From Alphaproteobacteria bacterium (GTDB taxonomy: Bacteria; Myxococcota_A; UBA796; CAJQPC01): a DNA stretch of 64,000 nt. Numbering within the stretch: the stretch's first letter is position 1; every line of letters begins with the position of its first letter. Below are positions 1 to 10,534 of the stretch, in pieces. Made by a program: the position numbers and the translations under genes. Under the pieces are notes generated by a model, which saw only the letters and a program-made list of their open reading frames with translations, was not told where the DNA came from and ran no database searches. The stretch covers positions 248,001 to 312,000 of the forward strand of contig JACKEV010000010.1 in the NCBI GenBank assembly GCA_020632795.1. Reading direction: 5' to 3'.

Positions 1-517
1 GATAGAGCATCTGCAGCTCCAGGAAGGCGGCGCGGGGGTCGTTCGCCGCCTGCATCGCCTCCAGCAGGACCTCTCGGGGGGCGCGGTCTCGGGGGGCCGC
101 CCGGATCGCGGCGATGTGCGCGGGGTACGCCCGCGCCAGCGGGGGCGGTCCCAGGTCCTCCGTGCCTGGCAGCGGGGTCGGCTTGACCTCGATGGCGTGA
201 TCCTCGCTCCCGGGCCGGACCACGTCGAGGCCCTCCTCTTCCAATGCGCCGCAGAGGATGTCGAGGTCCCCCTTCCAGTGCAGCCAAAGCGTGCTGAGCA
301 GGACGCCGTCCTCGCCGAACGCGCTGTTCGACTGGCGGTGCCAGAACACGCCTTGCGTCTCGCTCAGGCCCATGCGGGCGGACGCCTCGGCGAGGTCCTC
401 CCAGCCGGCGCTCTGCGTCTGGCCCCGGTTGGCCAGCGCAGGGAGGCCCAGCGCCTGGAGGGTCTTGAAGGCGGCGCGCAGAGCCTCGCGGTGGGTGCGG
501 TGCAGCGGATCGGTCAC
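1..517 (-). CDS. Partial DUF6891-like protein with a TIGR02996-type tail (3' end outside window)
   Basis: About 172 residues are visible, from a GTG at 517 that has a GGGGG-rich ribosome site about 7 nt upstream; there is no ATG start. The N-terminal 110 residues (QTQSAGWEDLAE, VFWHRQSN, LHWKGDLD) resemble DUF6891 proteins. From about residue 130 a segment (AYPAHIAAIRAAPRD, then NDPRAAFLELQ) resembles the TIGR02996 repeat-companion domain, usually written DPRGEFIxLQ, which is common in Myxococcota and Planctomycetes. No catalytic motif is visible. The biochemical role is unknown. Family naming is from memory of motifs and is the uncertain part; the coding frame itself is convincing. Confidence 0.6.
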   Translation of the reverse strand, partial: MTDPLHRTHREALRAAFKTLQALGLPALANRGQTQSAGWEDLAEASARMGLSETQGVFWHRQSNSAFGEDGVLLSTLWLHWKGDLDILCGALEEEGLDVVRPGSEDHAIEVKPTPLPGTEDLGPPPLARAYPAHIAAIRAAPRDRAPREVLLEAMQAANDPRAAFLELQMLY

Positions 518-541
518 AGCAATCCCCCGAAGCGGTGAAGG

Positions 542-614
542 TGGGCCCACCAGGATTCGAACCTGGAACCAGCCGGGTATGAGCCGGATGCTCTGACCGT
601 TGAGCTATAGGCCC
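542..614 (-). tRNA. tRNA with CAU anticodon (elongator Met or Ile2)
   Basis: The reverse complement folds as a complete cloverleaf: acceptor GGGCCTA pairs with TGGGCCC, D stem GCTC/GAGC, anticodon loop CTCATAC (anticodon CAU), T stem CCAGG/CCTGG with TTCGAAT loop, discriminator A. The 3' CCA is not encoded. The first pair is G-C, so this is not the initiator tRNA. A CAU anticodon could be elongator Met or, after lysidine modification by TilS, Ile2; the sequence alone does not decide. It lies just downstream of rpoD on the same strand. The top pair of the anticodon stem is a T-C mismatch. Confidence 0.9.
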
Positions 615-644
615 GGCTTCGCCTTCCTGAACGTCGGGGGCGGG

Positions 645-2363
<1,719 letters not shown>

Positions 2364-2723
2364 CCAGTCCTCTTGGATGTACGCGCGGGTGCGACCCCTG
2401 CGCGGTCTGCGGGTCGACGGTCAGCGGCGAGGGGGCCGGAGCGGCGCCTCGGGCTGGAACCGACCGTCGGGATCCGACGATAGGCGGCAGTTGGGAGGTG
2501 TTCGCGATGCGCGAGAATCGGCTGCCTCTCAGCTCACAGAGCAAGATACCTTTGCCCGTCCACGGAGGGCCCGCAAGGAGAAAATCCGACCGCGGGAGGC
2601 ATTTCAGGGCGATCAGAGGTCCGATGCGCCGCCCTCGGACAGAATCCGGATCCGCAGACAGGGTTTGTGATCGCTCCATCCTGCCTTCGCGGTCGGGCTA
2701 CCCCGATCGTGTCACGTCCGCTG
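2364..2723. other. Intergenic region between dnaG and rpoD (360 nt)
   Basis: Both flanking genes are on the minus strand, so this is the rpoD leader. I see no convincing open frame on either strand; the frames that cross it are shadows of rpoD. A region around 2545-2600, reading on the minus strand, has TTGCGG followed by TATCTT, but the spacing is about 22 nt and I do not call a promoter. No clear terminator follows dnaG, so rpoD may be partly read through from it. Confidence 0.5.
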
Positions 2724-4499
2724 TCACACCGAGGCGCGAACCAGCGGCATCAGGGCGTGGACCCGCTTCTGGAGCTGCGCCTGCTCGGCCAGCAGGGCGC
2801 GCAGGGACTCGGGGGTGCCGACGCGCTCCTGGTCCTTGATGCGCTGCCGGAGCGCCGAGAGGCGGCCCTCCAGCGCGCGGCGCTCCAGCCGGGCCAGGAT
2901 CTGGCGGGTCATGGCCTCGGCCTGCTCGGGCTCGCAGAAGCCCTCCTGGGCGGCGACGTGGCGGAGGACCCGCTCGACGTCGGGATCGTCGATCTCATCG
3001 AGCAGAGCGGGCAGCGGGCGGCCCTCCAGCAGGCGCAGGATGACCCGCCCGACGTCCGCGCGCTCGGTGACGATGGACGGGTCGGTGATGCCGGCGATGA
3101 GGGGGGCGGTCTGCTCGGGCAGGTGGAGGAGCAGCCACAGCAGGCGGTTCAGCTCGGCGTTGCCCACCCAGCGCGCCCCCCGGGCCCCGGCGCGGGGGGG
3201 CGGCGCAGCCTCCCGGCCCCTGCCGAGCATCTCCCGCAGCACGCCCTCCCGCACGCCCACCACGTCTGCGGTGCGGCGCAGCATGTCCGCCCGCATGACC
3301 TGCGGCATCTGGCGCAGCAGCGGGATCAGCTCCTCGGACGCGCGCTGCCGGCCGCCGGGGGTCTTGCCGTGGCGCTTCGCCACCCGCTCCACGACCAGCT
3401 CGGCGAGGGGGCGGGCCACGGCGAGGCGGGCCTCGAAGGCCTCGGGGCCCTCGGCCCGCACGAAGTCGTCGGGGTCCTGCCCGCCGGGCAGCTCCAGGTG
3501 CCGCGGCTCCAGCCCGGCCGCCAGGAACAGCGGCAGCGACTTCTCGGCGGCCCGGAGGCCGGCCTCGTCGCCGTCGAACAGGGCGATGACGGTGGAGGTG
3601 AGGCGCCGGAGCTGCTCCAGGTGGCGCTCGGTCAGGGCGGTGCCGCAGGCGGCGACGGTCTCGGGGAAGCCGGCCTGCACCAGGGAGATGACGTCGAAGT
3701 AGCCCTCCACCACGATGACCCGGTCGCGCCGCTGGATGGCCGGGCGGGCCTGGCCCAGCCCGAACAGGGTGCTGGACTTGTCGTAGACCTCGGTCTCGGG
3801 GGAGTTGATGTACTTGGGGCCCTCGCCCTCCAGGATGCGCCCCCCGAAGGCGATGGGGCGGTCCCGGCGGTCGCAGATCGGCACGATGACGCGGTCGCGG
3901 AACAGGTCGTAGGTGGAGCCCCGGGCCTCGTTGCGCTTCGCCAGCCCCGCCCGGATGGCCAGCTCGGGGGAGATGCCCTCGCGGTGCAGGTGGTCGAGCA
4001 GGCCCGTCCAGCGCCCCGGCGCGAAGCCCAGGCGGAAGCGCTCGACGGTCTCCAGGGTGACGCCGCGGTCCCGCAGGTAGTCCCGGGCGGTCGCAGCCTC
4101 GGGGCGGGTGAGCAGGGTGTTGTGGAACCAGGCGGCGGCGGCCTCGCAGGCGTCGTGCAGCGACGCGCGGCGACGCAGGCGGGTGCGCTCGTCCTGGCTC
4201 AGCTCCCGCTCCTCGATGGTGACCCCGGCGGGGCCGGCCAGCTCCTTGAGGGCCTCGATGAAGGAGAGGCCCTGGACCTTCTCCAGGAACTTGAAGACGT
4301 CGCCCCCCTCGCCGCAGCCGAAGCAGTGGAAGATCTGCTTGCTGCGGATGACGTGGAAGCTGGGGGTCTTCTCCTGGTGGAAGGGGCAGAGCCCGACGTG
4401 GCTGTTGCCGCGCGCCCGCAGGGTCACGAAGCGGCCGATCACCTCGACGATGTCGGTGCGCTCGCGGACCTCTTCGATGATGGGGCGGGGGATCTGCAT
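2724..4499 (-). CDS. dnaG: DNA primase DnaG
   Basis: 592 residues, usual length for bacterial primase; synthesises RNA primers for replication. The N-terminal zinc finger has C38, H41, C59 and C62 (CPFH and CFGC motifs). The catalytic core has the YINSPET signature and a TOPRIM fold near 250-340 (VIVVEGYFDVI, then ALFDGDEAG). The C-terminal 150 residues form the helicase-binding part. The start is the ATG at 4499 (MQIPRPIIEEV); an upstream in-frame methionine exists but adds non-conserved sequence and would overlap the previous gene. The gene begins 7 nt after the kinase-cyclase stop with no good ribosome site of its own, suggesting translational coupling. Confidence 0.97.
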   Translation of the reverse strand: MQIPRPIIEEVRERTDIVEVIGRFVTLRARGNSHVGLCPFHQEKTPSFHVIRSKQIFHCFGCGEGGDVFKFLEKVQGLSFIEALKELAGPAGVTIEERELSQDERTRLRRRASLHDACEAAAAWFHNTLLTRPEAATARDYLRDRGVTLETVERFRLGFAPGRWTGLLDHLHREGISPELAIRAGLAKRNEARGSTYDLFRDRVIVPICDRRDRPIAFGGRILEGEGPKYINSPETEVYDKSSTLFGLGQARPAIQRRDRVIVVEGYFDVISLVQAGFPETVAACGTALTERHLEQLRRLTSTVIALFDGDEAGLRAAEKSLPLFLAAGLEPRHLELPGGQDPDDFVRAEGPEAFEARLAVARPLAELVVERVAKRHGKTPGGRQRASEELIPLLRQMPQVMRADMLRRTADVVGVREGVLREMLGRGREAAPPPRAGARGARWVGNAELNRLLWLLLHLPEQTAPLIAGITDPSIVTERADVGRVILRLLEGRPLPALLDEIDDPDVERVLRHVAAQEGFCEPEQAEAMTRQILARLERRALEGRLSALRQRIKDQERVGTPESLRALLAEQAQLQKRVHALMPLVRASV

Positions 4500-4506
4500 G
4501 GGAGGG

Positions 4507-7500
4507 TCAGCAGACCTCAAACAACTGAATCGCCTCGTCGCGCCCCTTGACCAGCACCGGCTCCAGGCGGCGCAGCTCAAACGCCGCCAGCGGCAGCGCC
4601 GACACCGTCTCCCGCGAGATGAGCACCTGCCCCGGGCCGGCGAGGTCGCAGATGCGGGACGCGACGTTCACGACGTCGCCGACGGCGGTGTACTCCATGC
4701 GCTCCTCGGAGCCGATGTTGCCCACCGAGACCTCGCCGGTGTGGATGCCGATGCCCGTGCCTGGCACCCGCCGCCCCAGGTCCCGCTGCCCCTGGAGCCA
4801 GGACGAGATGGCCTCCTGGATCTCCCGGGCGGCCTGCACGGCCTGGATCGCGTGGTCGGGCCGCTCCACCGGGGCCCCAAAGATGGCCATCAACCCATCA
4901 CCAAGATACTTATCCAGAGTACCCCCGTGCTTGAAGATGATGGGGGTGACCAGCGAGAACACCTGGTTGAGGGTGTCGACCACCACCTGGGAGGGCAGGT
5001 TGGAGGACCAGGCCGAGAAGCCCCGCACGTCGGTGAACACCATCGTGACGACGGCCTTGCGGGCCCCCAGGGAGACCAGTTGGGGGTCCGCGATGATGGC
5101 CTGGGCGACGTCCTTGGACAGGTAGCGCTCGAGCTGGCGGCGCTGGCTCTTGAGGGCCTCCTGCTGGCGGACCTCCTCGACGAGCTGGCGGTCGAGGCGG
5201 GCGACGTCGATGGCGAAGCCCGCCTGCCCTGCGAGCAACGTCAGCAGCGGCTCGTCGAGGGGCGCGGTGTAGTCGGGGCGCTCGTCGATCTCCAGGTAGA
5301 CCAGCCCGACGACGGTGCCGCCGCCGTCGCTCTGGGCAATGGTCGTCAGCTCCGGCACCGAGAGGGCCATGATCTGCTCCTGGCGGCGCTGGACCTCCAT
5401 GGGATGGCCCTCCAGCTCGCGCAGCAAGGAGCGCAGCGGGACGGCGATGACCTCGCACGGGACGTCCCCGACCCGGGTCAGCGCTGGCGCCTCGCCCTTG
5501 GCGCGGACGGGCCCCTGAGCGTCCAGGGCGCGCTCCAGCACGTCCTCGGAGAGCAGCACGCCCCGGGTGGGCAGACTGTGACGCTCCAGGTCACGGGCGT
5601 GCTCCAGGCGCAGCTCCCCGCTGCGGTCGTCCAGCAGGAGCATCGCGGCGCGGTCAGCCCCGGTGACGTCCAGCATGCGGTCGAGCACCAGGGCAAGCAG
5701 CTCCTCGGTGGACCGGACCGAAGCCAGGAGCTGGCCGAGCTGGGTCAGCATCGAGAGGCGGTACTCGCGCTGGGCGAGCCGGGCGTGCTCCAGGGCGTTG
5801 GCCAGGAAGCCCGACAGCATGCGCACCTGGGGCCACAGCTCCCGCAGGTAGGTGTCGGTGATCGGGGAGTCAGCGCTGGGGCGCACCAGCACCACCCCGA
5901 AGACCTGCCCGCTGGCGACCCCGCCCGGGGCCGGGGGGCGCACCAGGGGGTAGACCCACACGCCGTAGTCCGCCATGTCCACCGCCCGGTCCTCGACCCG
6001 GTCCATGCGGCGGAGCTGGGCCATCAGGTCGGCGGGAGGCTCGACGTGCTGGGGCGTGTCCTCGGCGTCCTGGCCCATGGTCAGCTCGGGGGAGTCGATC
6101 GTCTCGAAGACGACCACCCAGCGGTCGCTGCTGGGCACCGAGCGCCCCAGGACCTGGAGCGCACCCTCGACCACGTCGGCCAGCTCGACGGACCAGGTGA
6201 GCTGGGAGACCTGGTCGAAGCTGAGGTGGTGGGGGTCGACGGCGTGGGACCAGCCGTCGGCGCCGTTGCTGCCGAAGCCCAGGGCGCTGCGCAGGGACAG
6301 GGCCTGGCGCACCATGAAGGTGTTGCCCAGCCGCTCGAACTGGCGGATGGCCTCGCGCAGCAGCTCCTCGGCGTCGGGGTTGTCCTCGGCCGCGAACACC
6401 TGGGCCAGGATCATGCGGGCGATCCCGATGCGGATGGGGTTGCGGTAGCGCCGGGCCATGTCCAGGCACTCCTGGGCCAGCCGGCGGGCGTCCTCGACCC
6501 GGCCCTGCCCCAGCTCCGCCTGCGCCAGAAGCCCCGTGGCGACCATCTCGTTGTACTCGTTGCGGTGCTCGGGGTCCTGGCTGGAGGTGATGGCCGCGCG
6601 GGCGCAGCGGGCGGCGTGCACGAACTCGCCCCGCTCGATGCGCAGGCCGGCCTCGACCCAGTCGGCGATCTGGACCATGAGCGGCGCGCGGATGGCGGTC
6701 CCGCTGCAGATCTCCCGGCACTTCGCGGTCAGGGCCAGGCGCTGCGCCATGTCCCCCGGGCACCGGGCCCGCAGCACGGCCGACTGGGCCTCGGAGAAGC
6801 CGCCCATGTGGTGCATGGTGTCGATGACCGCGCGCGCCCGGTCGAAGTGCCCCGCCTCGATGCAGGCCCAGGCCAGGCCCCGGTTGATGGCCTCGACGCT
6901 CTGGGGCCGCAGGGTGACGCGGATCTGCCGGTAGCGGCGCAGCTCCTGCTCGAGCTGGGCCAGCTCGCCGCGCTGCCCGTGGAAGATCGAGATGGCCATC
7001 ATCTTGGTGGCCTCGATGTTCAGGGTCGAGAACTCCGGCTCCTGGCCCGGCGGCGGGCGGATGCGATCGAGGGCGGTGGGCAGGCCGCGCATGGCGTGGT
7101 GGGTGGCCAGGGCGATGTAGACCGCGCCCCACAGGCTGATGTGGAGGTCGTAGGGGTCCAGCTCCTTGCCCTGGGGCCCCTCCAGGATGCTGCGGGCCCG
7201 CTCCAGGCGCTGCTCCATCTCCTGGGTGCGGCCCTGGACCGGCAGCACCACGCACAGGCTGGCGTCGCAGATCGCGCCGATCGCCGAGCTGCGGCGGGGC
7301 ACCAGGGGGAGGATCTCCTGCTCGGAGAGCTGCTCGCACTCCGCGAAGCGCCCGGTCCACCCCACCGCGACGGCCTTGAGGCCCCAGGCCACGAAGTACA
7401 TCGAGTAGAAGCTCTTCATCGCGGCCAGGTCGAAGCCGTCCACCCGGCGGCCGATGATGAAGCGGCTGGCCGCGATGCCGAGGAGCACCGCCACCGGCCC

Positions 7501-9849
7501 CAGGAAGCGCCTCAGCCGGGGGATGCGGGCCAGCCAGCCCTCCGCCCCCATGCGGGCGACCAGGCGGTCGGCCATCGAGATGCAGCGGGCGGGGTCCAGG
7601 TAGAACTGGAGCCGCAGCAGGCGGTCCTCGACCTGATCGAGCTGCCCGCCCGGCACATAGGGCTTCTTTCGCAGGATCTCGGCGGCCCAGGCCAGGAGCT
7701 GGAGGGCCTCCTCCTGGGCCTGGAGGTCGAAGGCCTGCTGCCCGGCGGAGAGCAGCAGGGGCAGCGCCCGGTCCACCTGCCCGGCGAGCTGGAAGTGGCG
7801 GCCGATCTCGGCCTCTGCGTAGGCCCCGGGGGCGTCCAGGCGCAGCTCGGTCATGGCCTCGGCGATGCGGGCGTGCAGCTCGGCGGCGCGCTGGGGGGGC
7901 AGCGCCTCGCGCAGGCGCTCGACCAGGAAGGCCTGGCGCAGCGCGACGCCCTGGTCGGTGCGGCCGGCGATGTCCTGGTCGATGAGGTCGCGCAGGGACT
8001 CGTTGACGTCCTGGTCGTCCCCCAGCACCCGGCTGACGAGGATCGCCTCCACCCGGCGGCCGGCCAGGGCGAGCACGTCGGCCACCGCGCGGGCCTCGGG
8101 GGTGCAGCGGGCCAGCCGCGCGGAGACGAGGTCGGTGAGGCCCGCCGGCAGCCGGAGGTCGTCCGCACGCACGGGCAGCCGCCACTGGCCGCGGCGGTAG
8201 CGGATCTGCCCGTCGTCGACGAGGTAGTGGAGCATCTCGTGCAGGAAGTACGGGTTGCCGCCGGTCTCGCGCAGCAGCACCTCCACCAGCCCGTCGGGGG
8301 GCTCCTCCACGGCGAACTGCTTGCGGATCAGCTCGCGCACCCCGTAGGCGTCGAAGGGCCCCAGGTGCAGCTCGGTCTCGGGGTGCTCGATCAGCAGGCG
8401 GCGGACCTGGGGGGCGTCGTCCAGCTCGTTGGAGCGCAGCGCGGTGAGCAGGAGCAGGGCGTGGGAGTGCCCGCGCCGGCTCAGCGCCCGGTCGATGAAG
8501 TCGGCGGTGTGGCCGTCCGCCCACTGCAGGTCGTCGAGGAAGAGCACGAGCAGGTTGTCGGCGCAGGCGCTGAGCAGCCAGCGCTCCAGGGCGTCGAGGA
8601 TGCGGACGACCTCGGCGTCGCGGTCGTCCAGGGGCGCCGCCGGCTGGACGTCGGGGAGCAGGCGGCGCAGGCGCTCGCTGACCCGCACGAGCAGCGGCGC
8701 GATCTCTTGAAGGACCGGGTCCTCCCGGGCGACGCTGCCGTGCATCAGCGGGGCGAGGGCCTCCATCACCGGGCCGAAGGGCACCCGGGTGTCCGGGGGG
8801 CAGGCCGCCCGCAGCACCCGCGCCCCGCCCACCTGGGCGTCGAGGATGATCTCGTCGAGCAGGCGGGACTTGCCCTCCCCCGCGACCCCGCTGAGCAGCA
8901 CGACCTCGAGGTGCCCCTCCCGCGCCCGGCGCTCGGCCTCGCGGAGCTGCCGCACGGCGATGGTGCGCCCCACCAGGGCCGGGGTGGCCAGATACGAGCG
9001 CTTCTGCTCCTCGCTCAGGTCCACCGCGCGGGCCCCGGAGAGCGCCGCGAGCACCTCGACCACCGCGTCCGCCGAGCCCGGCCGCAGGGCCGGCGACGCG
9101 GCGAGCAGGCTGCGGATGAGGCGCACCATGGGCGCGGGGTGCCCCTGGATGGGGGTGAGGTCCACCAGGGTCGAGGAGGTGCGGGTGAGCGCCGCGCCCC
9201 GGGCTCCGGTCTGCCGCGGCAGGAAGCCCGTCAGCCCCTGGAACATCAGCACGCCCAGGGAGTAGAGGTCGGAGCGCACCCCCCGCGCCCCGCCGTGGAA
9301 CGCCTCGGGGGGCAGGTGGCTCAGGGTCCCGGAGATCCGCGTGCCGCCGGTGTCGAAGGGGCTGACCAGCCCGAAGTCGAGCAGGATGACCCGCTCCAGC
9401 CCGCCGTCCTCGTCGAACTGCACCCGGACGTTGGACGCCTTGATGTCCCGGTGCACGACCCGCCGGGAGTGGACGAAGGCCAGCGCCTGGGCGAGCTGGA
9501 TGAAGATCTCGTAGTAGAGGGCCGGCGCGAGGGGGAGCAGGCGGCTGAGGTCCTGACCCTCGACCAGCTCCATCGTGAAGTAGGGCTGCCCGCCGGAGAG
9601 CTGCCCGAAGTCGAAGACCTGGGGCACGTTGGGGTGCCGAAGGCGGCGCAGCGCGGTGAACTCCTGCTGAAAATGCAGGAGATTTCTCTCACTTACGCCG
9701 CCAGGAATGTCCAGCACCTTCAGCGCGACCCGCCGCCCTTCGAGCTGATCGCGGACCTGGAACACCAGCCCCATGCCGCCGTGACCGAGCACCGCCTCGA
9801 CCTCATACCGGCCGTCGATCAGATCGGGGACTTCGACGCCAGCTATCAC
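4507..9849 (-). CDS. Ser/Thr kinase - AAA-type ATPase - GAF - adenylate cyclase multidomain protein
   Basis: 1780 residues. A Hanks kinase domain at about 15-280 is complete: glycine loop GHGGMG (22-27), K44, HRD (133-135), DFG (158-160). A predicted NTPase follows, with Walker A GVAGEGKS near 321-328 and Walker B LLVLFLDDLQWADG. Then come about 700 residues of helical TPR-like sequence, a GAF domain near 1250-1400, a coiled stretch, and a C-terminal class III nucleotide cyclase (FTDVRGF, DKYLGDGLMAIFG, then GDVVNVASR). Both metal aspartates, the purine-site Lys/Asp pair and the Asn/Arg pair are present, which favours an active adenylyl cyclase. GTG start at 9849 after GGAGG. Kinase-ATPase fusions of this kind are typical of myxobacteria. 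It sits directly upstream of dnaG. The signal it senses is unknown. Confidence 0.93.
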   Translation of the reverse strand: MIAGVEVPDLIDGRYEVEAVLGHGGMGLVFQVRDQLEGRRVALKVLDIPGGVSERNLLHFQQEFTALRRLRHPNVPQVFDFGQLSGGQPYFTMELVEGQDLSRLLPLAPALYYEIFIQLAQALAFVHSRRVVHRDIKASNVRVQFDEDGGLERVILLDFGLVSPFDTGGTRISGTLSHLPPEAFHGGARGVRSDLYSLGVLMFQGLTGFLPRQTGARGAALTRTSSTLVDLTPIQGHPAPMVRLIRSLLAASPALRPGSADAVVEVLAALSGARAVDLSEEQKRSYLATPALVGRTIAVRQLREAERRAREGHLEVVLLSGVAGEGKSRLLDEIILDAQVGGARVLRAACPPDTRVPFGPVMEALAPLMHGSVAREDPVLQEIAPLLVRVSERLRRLLPDVQPAAPLDDRDAEVVRILDALERWLLSACADNLLVLFLDDLQWADGHTADFIDRALSRRGHSHALLLLTALRSNELDDAPQVRRLLIEHPETELHLGPFDAYGVRELIRKQFAVEEPPDGLVEVLLRETGGNPYFLHEMLHYLVDDGQIRYRRGQWRLPVRADDLRLPAGLTDLVSARLARCTPEARAVADVLALAGRRVEAILVSRVLGDDQDVNESLRDLIDQDIAGRTDQGVALRQAFLVERLREALPPQRAAELHARIAEAMTELRLDAPGAYAEAEIGRHFQLAGQVDRALPLLLSAGQQAFDLQAQEEALQLLAWAAEILRKKPYVPGGQLDQVEDRLLRLQFYLDPARCISMADRLVARMGAEGWLARIPRLRRFLGPVAVLLGIAASRFIIGRRVDGFDLAAMKSFYSMYFVAWGLKAVAVGWTGRFAECEQLSEQEILPLVPRRSSAIGAICDASLCVVLPVQGRTQEMEQRLERARSILEGPQGKELDPYDLHISLWGAVYIALATHHAMRGLPTALDRIRPPPGQEPEFSTLNIEATKMMAISIFHGQRGELAQLEQELRRYRQIRVTLRPQSVEAINRGLAWACIEAGHFDRARAVIDTMHHMGGFSEAQSAVLRARCPGDMAQRLALTAKCREICSGTAIRAPLMVQIADWVEAGLRIERGEFVHAARCARAAITSSQDPEHRNEYNEMVATGLLAQAELGQGRVEDARRLAQECLDMARRYRNPIRIGIARMILAQVFAAEDNPDAEELLREAIRQFERLGNTFMVRQALSLRSALGFGSNGADGWSHAVDPHHLSFDQVSQLTWSVELADVVEGALQVLGRSVPSSDRWVVVFETIDSPELTMGQDAEDTPQHVEPPADLMAQLRRMDRVEDRAVDMADYGVWVYPLVRPPAPGGVASGQVFGVVLVRPSADSPITDTYLRELWPQVRMLSGFLANALEHARLAQREYRLSMLTQLGQLLASVRSTEELLALVLDRMLDVTGADRAAMLLLDDRSGELRLEHARDLERHSLPTRGVLLSEDVLERALDAQGPVRAKGEAPALTRVGDVPCEVIAVPLRSLLRELEGHPMEVQRRQEQIMALSVPELTTIAQSDGGGTVVGLVYLEIDERPDYTAPLDEPLLTLLAGQAGFAIDVARLDRQLVEEVRQQEALKSQRRQLERYLSKDVAQAIIADPQLVSLGARKAVVTMVFTDVRGFSAWSSNLPSQVVVDTLNQVFSLVTPIIFKHGGTLDKYLGDGLMAIFGAPVERPDHAIQAVQAAREIQEAISSWLQGQRDLGRRVPGTGIGIHTGEVSVGNIGSEERMEYTAVGDVVNVASRICDLAGPGQVLISRETVSALPLAAFELRRLEPVLVKGRDEAIQLFEVC

Positions 9850-9938
9850 GCGCGTGCTGCGCCTCCGGGGGCTCTACAGCGTAACCGGTTCCCGGGACCG
9901 CCCCCAAGAGACGTCAGCGCGCCGTCACCGATCCAGGC

Positions 9939-10415
9939 TCAGGCGGCCACGGATCGTGCAGCCTGCACCGGCGGGATCTCCTGGATGAGGGCGATCTGAC
10001 GGCAGCGCGGGAGGCGGGGGCAGCGCAGGCACTGGCGGTCGCGCTTCTCGGCGAGCTGGTCGAGCGCGACCTGCGCAAACCCCAGGGCTTCGAAGGGCGC
10101 GGGGTCGGGGGCGAGCACGAAGGCGCGGCGCACCCCCAGGTCCCGGGCCTCCTCGAACAGCGCGGCGATGAGGGCCTCGGTCAGCGAGGGCGCGGGGCTC
10201 ACCAGCGCGCCCAGCTCGGCCAGCTCATCGGAGATCAGGGAGAGCGAGGCCAGGCCGACGAGGCCGTCGTGGTCCTCGGCGACGACGTAGTCGCGCAGGC
10301 GCTCGATGACGGCGCGGCGGCTGCGGGGCAGCAGGGCCTCGGCGCGCACCTCGGGCGCCATCAGGGTGAGCATGTCGGAGACATCAGCGATCGTCGGCTT
10401 GCGGAGCTGGAGCAT
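9939..10415 (-). CDS. GNAT-fold N-acetyltransferase, ArgA-like (N-acetylglutamate synthase type)
   Basis: 158 residues. The N-terminus (RKPTIADVSDMLTLM, LLPRSRRAVIERLRDYVVAE, ELAELGALV) follows the short stand-alone N-acetylglutamate synthase pattern. So does the distinctive tail CLRCPRLPRCRQIAL, which corresponds to a C-x2-CP-x3-C motif seen in this family. The likely reaction is acetyl-CoA plus glutamate to N-acetylglutamate, the first step of arginine synthesis. ATG 10415 is chosen because AGGA lies 5 nt upstream and the predicted transcript begins near 10429; the GTG at 10427 is possible. No arg genes are adjacent. A different GNAT substrate cannot be excluded. Confidence 0.75.
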   Translation of the reverse strand: MLQLRKPTIADVSDMLTLMAPEVRAEALLPRSRRAVIERLRDYVVAEDHDGLVGLASLSLISDELAELGALVSPAPSLTEALIAALFEEARDLGVRRAFVLAPDPAPFEALGFAQVALDQLAEKRDRQCLRCPRLPRCRQIALIQEIPPVQAARSVAA

Positions 10416-10435
10416 CAGGTTCCTCACGTCGCATG

Positions 10436-10464
10436 GTTATGCGTCGTTTGGAATGATCTTGCAA
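10436..10464 (-). promoter_or_regulatory. Candidate sigma-70 promoter for the ArgA-like gene
   Basis: On the minus strand TTGCAA (-35, 4/6) is separated by 17 nt from CATAAC (-10, 4/6), within a locally A+T-rich stretch. The predicted start, near 10429, is about 14 nt upstream of ATG 10415. Computed by eye only. Confidence 0.4.
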
Positions 10465-10534
10465 GTCGATGAGTTGAATTGTCTCTGAATCAGCCGCTTT
10501 GTGGATGATCATCCGGTGGGCGATGTGAAGATCC

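Noticed and set aside
4108..9999. A very long plus-strand open frame (1963 codons) opposite the kinase-cyclase gene
   Set aside because: It is the antisense of a gene with clear domains in codon-biased DNA, with His/Gly/Leu-rich composition and no recognisable motif. GC-rich third positions create such frames.
10442..10464. Sigma-54-like GGAATGATCTTGCA on the plus strand
   Set aside because: The GG to GC spacing is one base short and there is no plus-strand gene downstream.
10503..10514. Perfect palindrome GGATGATCATCC
   Set aside because: A 12-bp palindrome in a short intergenic region can arise by chance, and no second copy or associated promoter supports function.
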